Shown here: in pieces, positions 45,785 through 53,632 of the stretch
How positions within the stretch are numbered: the stretch's first letter is position 1
How the letters are laid out: every line of letters starts with the position of its first letter
Source of the DNA: Mesobacillus boroniphilus JCM 21738
GTDB taxonomy: Bacteria; Bacillota; Bacilli; Bacillales; Cytobacillaceae
Length of the DNA stretch: 64,000 bases
Assembly: GCF_000517385.1 (NCBI RefSeq)
Contig: NZ_BAUW01000006.1
Span: 25,720 to 89,719 of the forward strand
Direction: 5' to 3'
Notes under the pieces: generated by a model
What the model was told of the DNA's origin: nothing
Database searches by the model: none
What the model saw: the letters and a program-made list of their open reading frames with translations, nothing else
Translations under genes and position numbers: made by a program

Positions 45785-47319
45785 ATGTTTTAAACCCTGA
45801 AGCGTGAGTTGCTGGCCGGGATTACGGTTTCGGTTGTTGCGCTGCCGCTTGCGTTGGCTTTTGGGATGCAGGCGACGGGTAATTCGGATGGGGCCATCAT
45901 TGGTTTGTATGGTGCCATCATCACTGGTTTTTTGCGGCTTTGTTTGGCGGGACGAAGGGGCAGGTTACGGGTCCGACTGGTCCGATCACAATAATCTTTA
46001 CTGGAATTGTGGCGACTCAGGGGCTGGAGTATGCGTTCATTGCCGCGATTATGGGTGGGATATTTCAGATTGTATTTGGGCTACTTAATGCAGGCAATTA
46101 TTTAAAATTTATTCCCTTGCCGGTGGTCAGCGGTTTTATGAACGGGATTGCCATCATCATTATCATGGGGCAGCTGCAGTATGTGACGGGCAGCTTTTTA
46201 GTCGTGCTGTTGACGATTGTCTTTATGCTGGTTGCGATGAAATGTATTAAGATTATCCCTCCAAGCTTGATGGCACTGATTTTAGGAACAGTGACGTTAA
46301 TCCTTTTGGGAAAAGTGGTTCCTGCCGTTCATTTTACACTGTCATTTATCAATGATTTTATTTTCTTTGACAGCGCAAAAAGGATTGGGGAGATTCCGAA
46401 AGGCCTGCCGCAACTTCACCTGCCGATTGCTGATTTGGGTGTCATCATCCAGTTGATTCCAGCAGCGTTAAGCATTGCGGTTCTTGGATCAATTGACTCT
46501 TTGCTGACATCGGTTGTCATGGATAATATGACAGGTACTAAGCACAAGAGCAATAAAGAGTTAATTGGACAGGGATTAGGTAACAACCTGGCTGGATTAT
46601 TCGGTGCTATGCCGGGTGCCGGGGCGACAGTCAGGTCAGTAGTCAATTTACGAAGCGGGGGCCAGACTGCTTTATCAGCAATGGTTCACAGTATAGCTTT
46701 GCTGCTGTTCATGCTTGTTTTTGGCCCGCTAGCAGAAGAAATTCCACTTGCAGTGCTAGCAGGGATTTTAATCATGACAGGAATTACAATGTTCGATTAT
46801 GACAGCTTGAAAATCCTTAAGGATGAGCCTCGCACGGATGCAGCAGTCATGCTGGTGACAATGATTTTAACAGTGGCCATTGACCTTATGGTTGCGGTTG
46901 GTGTCGGAATCGTAATGAGCGCGTTGATTTTCATGAAGCGGATGAGTGAGGAAGGCTTCAAGATTAATAATAAAACGGATAATGGTTTAAAGGTATATAG
47001 CCTGGAAGGACCACTTTACTTTGGGGCTACAGAGCTAATAACCAAGACAATTAGTTCGGATAGCAGTCCTGATATAGTTATAGATATAGAAAAAGTAACG
47101 GTTGTTGATGCTTCCGCTGCACTGCCTCTGCTGCAGCTAAAGGAACAACTGAAAGAGAGAGATCAGAATCTTTACCTTGTCGGCAACGACCTTGACCTTG
47201 GCGGGATCCTGCGGAAGATGAATATATTCCATGAATTTGGCACAACCGGACACTTTGAAACCCAAGAAGAATTAATCACGTATTTAAAGTTTAATAACAA
47301 CCTAGTTCAGGGAGCCTGA
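45785..47319 (+). CDS. SulP-family anion transporter with STAS domain, early stop and one frameshift
   Basis: About 510 residues: membrane core (ELLAGITVSVVALPLALAFGMQATG, GTKGQVTGPTGPITIIFTGIVATQG, FIPLPVVSGFMNGIAIIIIMGQLQYVTG, DSLLTSVVMDNMTGTKHKSNKELIGQGLGN) and a C-terminal STAS domain (residues about 400-500, VVDASAALPLLQLKEQL). Likely sulfate or bicarbonate uptake. Two defects: codon 3 is TAA (ATG TTT TAA; AAA would give MFKTLKRELL), and one T is missing in the run at 45930-45935 (restores TGFFAALFGGTKG). Either sequencing error or an inactive gene. Confidence 0.8.
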
Positions 47320-47345
47320 GTAAAATCAGGTTCCGTGTTTTTTTT
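47311..47345 (+). terminator. Intrinsic terminator of the SulP gene
   Basis: GGAGCCTGA pairs with TCAGGTTCC (one G-U), loop GTAAAA, then a T8 run. The stem overlaps the last codons of the gene. Confidence 0.8.
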
Positions 47346-47349
47346 ACAA

Positions 47350-47590
47350 TACTGTTGCCAAATCGCTGCAACTGGCGTCCAGAGCGCGAATTCCTTGTAG
47401 CCTGACTTGTCAATAAAATAGGCCGCCGGATAGAATGCGGTGAAACCGTAAGGAATAACAGCTGCGTCCGCTGCCCGAAGACCGCTCCAATGTTGACTGC
47501 GTTCTTCTGATGGTTTTCATTGTCTGCTGCGTGCTTGCCTATGCATTTTGGAATAGAGGCTTGAAGGCTTTCGCGAGTACGGGCAGTTAA
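47350..47590 (+). pseudogene. Rearranged relic of an ABC-2 type permease gene
   Basis: No intact gene lies between the SulP terminator and 47702. On the plus strand 47510-47590 reads MVFIVCCVLAYAFWNRGLKA then FASTGS and stop, the C-terminal helix and tail of an ABC-2 family permease. On the minus strand 47480-47350 reads AAVIPYGFTAFYPAAYFIDK then SGYKEFALWTPVAAI, which is the stretch that normally comes just before that helix in the same family. So the penultimate segment is inverted relative to the end of the gene. The two pieces meet near 47490-47505. The rest of the gene and its ATPase partner are absent. Confidence 0.65.
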
Positions 47591-47701
47591 GCAAAAAGCA
47601 ACCCGTAAAATATAGGGGATTATCAGATAATACGTTCGTTTTCTGATTGCCCCTGGGACTTCTGTCGGGTATGATGGAAATAAATAGGTTGATAGGGGGC
47701 C

Positions 47702-48061
47702 ATGATAATGGAAAACAAGTCGGTCAGAGAAGTATGGCAGGAAATCGAAAGGGTCATGAAAGAAAGGCCAGAGCCGATTCAAGGCATGAATGTTGTTTAT
47801 CAGTATGATATCTCAGGCGACGACACCGGTACGTTCCAGCTATTCATTTCTGACGGAACTGTCCGTGTGGTTGAAGGAATGGAAGGCACTCCAGATTGCA
47901 CCCTGAAGCTTTCAGACAAAAACTTCAAGAAGATGATCATGGGCAAACTCAACGGAACAGCCGCCTTCATGACAGGAAAACTTAAAATCCAAGGCAGCAT
48001 GGGACTCGCACTCAAACTCGAAGGAATCCTCAATGAATACAATCTAAGCGAAACAGCTTAA
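47702..48061 (+). CDS. SCP2 sterol-binding-domain protein
   Basis: A 119-residue soluble SCP2-fold protein: YQYDISGDDTGTFQLFISDGTVRVVEGMEGTPDCTLKLSDKNFKKMIMGKLNGTAAFMTGKLKIQGSMGLALKLEGIL. Such small proteins bind lipids or acyl chains; the physiological role in Bacillaceae is not established. ATG 47702 or 47708 after GATAGGGGGCC. Single gene with its own hairpin. Confidence 0.88.
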   Translation: MIMENKSVREVWQEIERVMKERPEPIQGMNVVYQYDISGDDTGTFQLFISDGTVRVVEGMEGTPDCTLKLSDKNFKKMIMGKLNGTAAFMTGKLKIQGSMGLALKLEGILNEYNLSETA

Positions 48062-48065
48062 CAAC

Positions 48066-48096
48066 AAAGGACCAGGCGGATGAAGCCTGGTCCTTT
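48066..48096 (+). terminator. Hairpin terminator after the SCP2 gene
   Basis: AAAGGACCAGGC and GCCTGGTCCTTT, a perfect 12-bp stem with loop GGATGAA. The T tract is short. Confidence 0.75.
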
Positions 48097-48233
48097 CCCA
48101 TTCCATAAAAAATTCCTTTAACAACATAAAAAATATTTATTGAAAATTTACCGCACTATGAGACAAAAAGTAACAAGATATGACACATCCTGATATAATA
48201 AGGCTATCAAGTTTAAGATTTAAGGAGATTCAA

Positions 48234-49460
48234 ATGAATCCACTCAAAAAAAATTCGGTTTTAGTATATGAAGAAGTAAAAGCAGTTAAGTTCTTTTTGT
48301 GGACTTTTTATATTATTTTATTTGCATATGATATGGCTTACTATTTCCTGTTACCTTATTACAATGGCTCTAGGGTTGGTTTTCCTGAAGGCGGTATGGG
48401 ATTCGTTATGCACTTTCTTCTCTTGTTATTGCTCCCTGTTGCAATTTATTTCATAAGAAAAGGCACACCGGAAAAAATCAAATATATGTATATTTTTAGT
48501 TTCATGCTCCTCGATATTATTAATAATGCCATGATTTTCTGGGATAATGATAAGGAATTTACAGGCGGGCATATTCTCGAGATCTACTTTATTTTGTTCT
48601 CGCCAATATTTGTTAATAAACGATTTTTCCTGGTGACGTCAATTGGATTTTTTGTTAAATATCTTCTGGATGGAATCTTGTTCAACTCCAATAATGTAAT
48701 TTTTCCAATTGCTCTTATTATTTTTATCTCATCAATAACATGGGTGCTGTTATCAAGATTCCAATCCTATATAACAGCAATAACATCCATTCATGATGAC
48801 TTGAGGCAGAAGGAGAAATTAGCTGTTATTGGCCAAATGGCAACAGCTATTGCACATGAGATAAAGAATCCGTTATCCTCATTAAAGGGCTTCACACAGC
48901 TCCAGCAGGAGAAAGACAAAGATGACGATCACTATTATCCTATTATGCTAAGTGAAATTGACAGGATAAACTCGATCGTCACAAACCTCTTGATTTTAGG
49001 TAAGCCTAATACCGCCGAGAAAAGTACGAAAAATTCGAGAGAAATAATTGAGTATGTTCTTGTGGTAATTGAACCTCATGCCGATAGAATGAATATTAAT
49101 ATTGAGTTGGATCTTGCCGATAGTCCTGGTTTAATATGTGACGAAAATCAATTAAAGCAGGTATTCATTAATTTAATCAAGAATGCGATGGAATCAATGC
49201 CAGATGGAGGAACAGTAAAAATTACATCTCAAGTTAAAGATGGAATTGCCACGGTATCCATTCGGGACGAAGGTTGTGGCATTGAACCCGACAAATTACA
49301 GAAGGTCGGTGAACCATTCTATACAACTAAGGAAAACGGTAATGGTCTGGGTTTGATGGTGACTAAGAAGATAATTGAAGAACATAATGGACAATTTGAG
49401 ATAAAGAGCGAACTAAACAAGGGTACGACTGTGGAGGTAAAACTCCCAGTCTACCTTTAA
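48234..49460 (+). CDS. Membrane sensor histidine kinase
   Basis: A kinase of about 408 residues: N-terminal domain of about six helices (residues 15-185), then HisKA with IGQMATAIAHEIKNPLSSLKGFTQLQ (phospho-His), N box QVFINLIKNAMESMPDGG, and G boxes DEGCGIEPDK and NGNGLGLMVTKKIIEEH. Organisation resembles KinB-type sporulation/biofilm kinases that feed Spo0F; no response regulator is adjacent. ATG 48234 is 6 nt after AAGGAG. The N-terminal domain is clearly homologous to that of the HD-GYP protein encoded next (both have RFQSYxxAI at the end of the last helix). Confidence 0.87.
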   Translation: MNPLKKNSVLVYEEVKAVKFFLWTFYIILFAYDMAYYFLLPYYNGSRVGFPEGGMGFVMHFLLLLLLPVAIYFIRKGTPEKIKYMYIFSFMLLDIINNAMIFWDNDKEFTGGHILEIYFILFSPIFVNKRFFLVTSIGFFVKYLLDGILFNSNNVIFPIALIIFISSITWVLLSRFQSYITAITSIHDDLRQKEKLAVIGQMATAIAHEIKNPLSSLKGFTQLQQEKDKDDDHYYPIMLSEIDRINSIVTNLLILGKPNTAEKSTKNSREIIEYVLVVIEPHADRMNINIELDLADSPGLICDENQLKQVFINLIKNAMESMPDGGTVKITSQVKDGIATVSIRDEGCGIEPDKLQKVGEPFYTTKENGNGLGLMVTKKIIEEHNGQFEIKSELNKGTTVEVKLPVYL

Positions 49461-49471
49461 ACCTAATAAAT

Positions 49472-49510
49472 AAACCAAAAGGACTATTCTTTGAATAGTC
49501 CTTTTGGTTT
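49472..49510 (+). terminator. Terminator between the kinase and the HD-GYP gene
   Basis: A perfect 18-bp stem (49472-49489 with 49493-49510) with a TTT loop, ending in TTTTGGTTT. Confidence 0.85.
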
Positions 49511-49655
49511 ATAATGGGGTAAAATGTCACTTTTAGTAGAAAGTTTAATAGGTATAAATACTCATCTTTTTGATTAGGAGTTTATAGGCTATTAATTTAG
49601 CATTAAATTGGGCGATAACAAGGGTAGCATAGTTGAACGAACGAGAGGTACCAAT

Positions 49656-50845
49656 ATGTATAACGAGAAATTTAATCAAACATTCATTTATGAAGAGCAA
49701 AGAGCATTGAAGTGGTTCTTGGTTTTATTTTATACAGTCTATCTAATATATGAAGTGTTTTATCATAGCTTTTATAAGAACATAGACTTAAACTTACCAC
49801 GAGAAAGAAATTATTGGGTCTATATTTGGCTAATTATTGTTTTACCGATTTACATTTTATTGAAAAGGAAAGAAGAAATTTACATATTTAAATACGTTTT
49901 TATAATTGGATACTTTCTTACATCAATATTAAGTGAAATTTTCATTTATTCAAGAAGTAATCTCGAATATCAAAGTGGAAACGCCGTAGAAGTCATAGCT
50001 GTATTATTTACTCCATTTTTTGTTAACACACGTTTTTTTAGGGTAGTAACCGGCACTTTAATTTTTAAATATGCTTTTTTTGGATTTTATCTAGATTCCG
50101 AAAATACAATTGGGCCTATCGTGTTGGTATTAATATTGAGTGGGATAGCTTACTTAATTTTAATTCGCTTTCAAAGCTATCTAAAAGCCATTAAAGAATC
50201 CTTTGATTATCAGTTGCAAGGTATTGTTAAGGGAGTAATAGCTACTATTGAATTAAAGGATCCATATACGAGGGGACATAGTGAGCGGGTAGCACATTAT
50301 GCTCAAACTTTAGCCAGAGAGACGGGTAGGTTCTCTCAAGAAGAACTAAGTGCATTTAACTACGCTTGTTTATTGCATGATATTGGAAAGGTTAATATAC
50401 CTGACTCTATTTTAATGAAGCCAGGAAAGCTCTCGAAAAGTGAGTTTGATGTAATCAAAACACATCCTTCGGTTGGTGCGGATGCAATCCTTAAAGTGAA
50501 GGGTCTAGAAAGTAGTATAGCTGTTATAATGTCCCATCATGAAAGGTGGATGGTAAGGGATATCCAGAAAGTCTTAAGGGAGATTCAATACCATTTTTAG
50601 CACGGGTTGTTTCTATTGCAGATGCTTTTGATGCAATGACATCATCAAGGTCCTATCGGAACGCACTCACTGTTGATGAGGCATACACTAGAATAATAGA
50701 TGGACAGGGATCTCAATTTGATCCTCAATTAGTAGAATTGTTTAAAAAGATCTTCCCTAAATGGGTTCAATATCATCAGAGTTACGATTGGTCTACTACC
50801 CTTTCAAGTGAAGATTATAAATATAGAGAGGAGGTAACAGGATGA
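49656..50845 (+). CDS. Membrane HD-GYP domain protein, one frameshift near 50549
   Basis: About 396 residues. The N-terminal domain of about six helices is homologous to that of the kinase upstream (EEQRALKWFLVLFYTVYLIYEVFYH; LFTPFFVNTRFF). The HD-GYP domain has DPYTRGHSERVAHYA, LLHDIGKVNIPDSILMKPGKL, and after restoring one G near 50549 the signature HHERWDGKGYP, then SIADAFDAMTSSRSYR. HD-GYP proteins hydrolyse c-di-GMP or related nucleotides. ATG 49656 is 7 nt after GAGAGG. Its stop codon overlaps the start of the 19-residue peptide gene (ATGA at 50842-50845), so the two are translationally coupled. Confidence 0.85.
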
Positions 50846-50901
50846 AGATTCGCAAACTAAAAAAAGTAAAGACTACTTGCTGGTGGTGCATTCTTTTATA
50901 A
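50842..50901 (+). CDS. 19-residue CWWC peptide gene, candidate RiPP precursor or signal peptide
   Basis: Encodes MKIRKLKKVKTTCWWCILL. AGGAGGT lies 6 nt upstream, one of the best ribosome sites in the window, and the ATG overlaps the HD-GYP stop. The N-terminus is strongly basic (seven Lys/Arg in ten residues); the C-terminus is a hydrophobic CWWCILL patch. A stem-loop follows, then a gene for an M50 membrane protease with an RRE-like N-terminus. The layout (tiny ORF, hairpin, RRE protein with protease) is what precursor genes look like. Alternatives are a short hydrophobic signal peptide like SHP/ComS (which also carry WW) or a leader ORF. I recognise no family. Confidence 0.62.
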   Translation: MKIRKLKKVKTTCWWCILL

Positions 50902-50909
50902 TAGTATTA

Positions 50910-50948
50910 GAAAGGGATCAGCTTTATAGCCTGATTCCTTTCTTTAAA
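50910..50948 (+). terminator. Stem-loop between the CWWC peptide gene and the M50 protease gene
   Basis: GAAAGGGATCAG and CTGATTCCTTTC form a 12-bp stem with one G-U pair and a nine-base loop, followed by a weak TTTAAACT tail. It could be an attenuator or an mRNA-stabilising 3' end for the peptide message. Confidence 0.6.
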
Positions 50949-50960
50949 CTGGAGGCTTAT

Positions 50961-52139
50961 ATGGGAATTACCTATGCTTCAGAAATATCATTGCTTCCCC
51001 TAAAAGTGAGAAAAGATAAACATCATTATATTGTGGAGGATGAAGCTACAGGAGATTTCTACGAAATGCCAGAGGTTTGTATTACGGCTATAGAGCTATT
51101 GAACGAAGCAATTCCTCTCATGGAAATTGAAAAGTCCTTGAATGACTGGTATCCGAATGAAGATATTGACGTGATGGGATTTATTAATCAACTCTTAGAA
51201 CTTGAATTGGTGAAAGAAATTGATGGTATACCTATCCAAAGAAGTTATGTGAATCATTCTAACTCTACCTTTACCAGGATTCCAAAAAGCCTAGGCCACT
51301 ACTTTTTCAACTCAATCAGTTCAAAGCTGTACTTTCTTTTACTCATAGCAAGTACAGGGTTAATCCTGTTTAATCCAGATTTATTCCCGCGCTACTCGGA
51401 TATTTTTGTATTTGACCTGATGTTCCAAAATGTCCTGGCCTTGCTTGTAATTAGCTTTGTCCTTGTAATCCTCCACGAATTCGGCCATGTGCTTGCCGTC
51501 CGGTCCGAAGGGTTGCCTGCAAAAATAGAGGTGGGGAACCGTCTGTTTTTTGTGGTGTTGGAAACGGATATGTCCCAGGTTTGGAAACTGCCTGCTGAAA
51601 AGAGAAATAAGCTATTCCTTGGTGGGATGTATTTTGATATCGTCGTTTTGTTCCTGGCATTGGCATCCCAGATTTCTGTGACCGAAAATAGCCTGACAAT
51701 GGGTATATTGAAGCTGGTCGTGCTGAACACATTCATCCGCCTAATCTTTCAGGCTGCTGTGTTCATGAAGACCGACCTGTACTATGTCATTGAAAACCAA
51801 ACTGGCTGCTACAATCTGATGGAAAATGGGCGTAACTTCTTAGCGAAATGGCTGCCTTTTCTCAGGGTGCCAGAAACGGAAACATTCGCCGGAGAAGAGA
51901 AATTCGTTCGCACATATGCCAGTTTTTATCTTTCAGGCATTTTACTTACATTAATCATCACTGCTTACTACTACATCCCGCAAATGATATTTGCTATTAA
52001 TCAAATCATGCTGCCGGGATTCTTTGAACCAATCACCAGCATCCGTTTTTGGGATTCGGTTGTCTTTTTGCTGCAAATATTGTTAGTTTTAGGTTTATTG
52101 ATTTACTCATGGACAAAGAAATATCGTTTTAGCAGTTAA
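50961..52139 (+). CDS. RRE-like/M50 membrane metalloprotease (YydH-type)
   Basis: A 392-residue protein. Residues 10-90 have a PqqD/RRE-like pattern (VRKDKHHYIVEDEATGDFYEMPEVCITAIELLNEA, then a helical half ending FINQLLELELVKEI). About six membrane helices follow, with the zinc site HEFGH at 172-176 and a later GGMYFD (Asp226) as probable third ligand, an M50 intramembrane or membrane-embedded protease. Related RRE/M50 proteins such as YydH sit in peptide-maturation operons. ATG 50961 is 5 nt after GGAGG. It probably processes the CWWC peptide encoded 60 nt upstream. Confidence 0.75.
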   Translation: MGITYASEISLLPLKVRKDKHHYIVEDEATGDFYEMPEVCITAIELLNEAIPLMEIEKSLNDWYPNEDIDVMGFINQLLELELVKEIDGIPIQRSYVNHSNSTFTRIPKSLGHYFFNSISSKLYFLLLIASTGLILFNPDLFPRYSDIFVFDLMFQNVLALLVISFVLVILHEFGHVLAVRSEGLPAKIEVGNRLFFVVLETDMSQVWKLPAEKRNKLFLGGMYFDIVVLFLALASQISVTENSLTMGILKLVVLNTFIRLIFQAAVFMKTDLYYVIENQTGCYNLMENGRNFLAKWLPFLRVPETETFAGEEKFVRTYASFYLSGILLTLIITAYYYIPQMIFAINQIMLPGFFEPITSIRFWDSVVFLLQILLVLGLLIYSWTKKYRFSS

Positions 52140-52172
52140 AAAGACAGCCGAGTGGCTGTCTTTTAATTTTTA
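52139..52172. terminator. Bidirectional terminator between convergent genes
   Basis: AAAAGACAGCC and GGCTGTCTTTT with loop GAGT; T-rich on the plus strand and A-rich before the stem, so it can serve both the protease gene and the convergent M20 peptidase gene. Confidence 0.82.
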
Positions 52173-53222
52173 ATAAGATTTAACGTAATCTATCAAAATC
52201 TCTTTATACTTTTCCAGCGATTCCAGTTCGACGAATTCGTCATCTCCATGCCAGTTTGCCCCGCTTGGCCCGAACTCGATTGCCGGTATTCCGTGTGCTG
52301 CGTAATACTGGGTGTCTGCTGCACCGTGCTGGCCGAAAATCACTGCTTCACCAGCAATATGCTTTTCCAAAACGGGTTTCAGCTGGGTGATGAATGGATC
52401 ATCCCGCTTTGTCGCTACGGGGATTCCTTTAAGACTGACGGTAACTTTACCATCCGAGATGCTTTCGATTTGCTTCACAATCACATCGGCATCTTGTCCA
52501 GGAAGATAACGGATATCAAGGGACATGACACAATGATCAGGTACCTTGTTGAAAACTTCACCGCCCGAGATGATCGCTAGATTGATAGATGGTGATTGAT
52601 AGAAATCCGAGCTTTCCTTTGTAAAAGGTAATTGAAGCAGCTTTTCATAAATTTGATAGGCTTTGACGATCGCGTTTTCACCTTCCCAAGGCCTGCTGCC
52701 GTGAGCCGACTTTCCGCTAACCTCGACTTCGATTCTTAAAACACCCCTTGCCTGTAGTGCGATTCCTAGCTGCGTCGGCTCAGAACAGATGACGAAATCA
52801 CCGCGGTTGCCATTTTCGACTAGGTATCCGGTACAATTCATCCCGCCAATCTCTTCGTCCGAAACAATCTGAAGCTGGATTTTCACTCCGAGTTTTTGAT
52901 TCTTCAATTTTTTCATCGCCACCATCATCGCGGCAACGCCCGCTTTCATATCAGCTGCGCCCCTCGCGTAGATCCGGCCATTCTTTTCAACAGGAATGAA
53001 TTGTTCTTTTTTACCACTGACCACATCAACATGTCCATTGAATACGATTGTTTTATCACCCTCGCCAATCTCGCAGACCAGCATTTTATAGCCATTGTTT
53101 TCAATCAAATTCGGTTTTAATTCATGCTCAATGAGCCATTGCTTGCAGAACTCTACCGCCTGATTGGCACCTTCTTTCGTGGAGCTGTCAATCAGGATTA
53201 ATTCTTTCAATAATTCTTTCAT
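52170..53222 (-). CDS. M20 family metallopeptidase (ArgE/DapE-like deacylase)
   Basis: A zinc hydrolase of about 350 residues: IVFNGHVDVVSGK (first His/Asp), YARGAADMKAGVAAMMVAM, VSDEEIGGMNCTGYL (Glu base and ligand), SEPTQLGIALQARGVLRIEVEVSGKSAHGSRPWEGENAI dimerisation domain, and FGPSGANWHGDDEFVELESLEKY at the end. Typical substrates are N-acyl amino acids or peptides. Start ATG 53222 with AGGAGTG upstream. Only two genes in the window lie on this strand. Confidence 0.88.
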   Translation of the reverse strand: MKELLKELILIDSSTKEGANQAVEFCKQWLIEHELKPNLIENNGYKMLVCEIGEGDKTIVFNGHVDVVSGKKEQFIPVEKNGRIYARGAADMKAGVAAMMVAMKKLKNQKLGVKIQLQIVSDEEIGGMNCTGYLVENGNRGDFVICSEPTQLGIALQARGVLRIEVEVSGKSAHGSRPWEGENAIVKAYQIYEKLLQLPFTKESSDFYQSPSINLAIISGGEVFNKVPDHCVMSLDIRYLPGQDADVIVKQIESISDGKVTVSLKGIPVATKRDDPFITQLKPVLEKHIAGEAVIFGQHGAADTQYYAAHGIPAIEFGPSGANWHGDDEFVELESLEKYKEILIDYVKSY

Positions 53223-53632
53223 AGTCCAAACACTCCTTGAAAAGGTTCTATAGTACATTACCACAGGCAGTGGAATTCAATCTTTAATGTAAATAGTACC
53301 AATTAACGTAGATTAATTCCTTAATTATTTTTAAGAAATCACTAATTTGTTGCTAGTCCATTCGAATCAAATTTAGAGACACGAAGAAAATTTCCCAATA
53401 TAAAACTTTATTAAAATAGTTTCATTTACTCTTACATTTGAGATGAAAACAGGATGAATGATGCAGTTTCTTTTTAAAATTAAGTTTTTCAGGCGTAAAA
53501 CAGCTGACTTTATAGATAAATATTACTATATTTTAAAAATTTACAATATTTTAAAAGGTTGCTACAATTCAAATCAGAGTCTTCAGAAAATATGAAAATT
53601 CGAAACTTGGAAAATAGCAGGGGGTTATCTTT
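53223..53632. other. AT-rich intergenic region between divergent M20 peptidase and InhA genes
   Basis: About 410 bases with no ORF, RNA fold or repeat that I can support. Promoters for both flanking genes must lie here; no box pair is convincing by eye. The last 20 bases hold the AGGGGGTT ribosome site of the protease gene. Confidence 0.6.

Noticed and set aside
47291..47782. A 163-codon open frame on the minus strand across the SulP-SCP2 gap
   Set aside because: No ribosome site, it runs into both neighbouring genes and their terminator, and its reading has no family features. The ABC-2-like reading lies in another frame of the same strand.
50877..50960. Upstream start for the M50 protease at 50877
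   Set aside because: It would run through the stem-loop and overlap the CWWC ORF; GGAGG sits 5 nt before ATG 50961.
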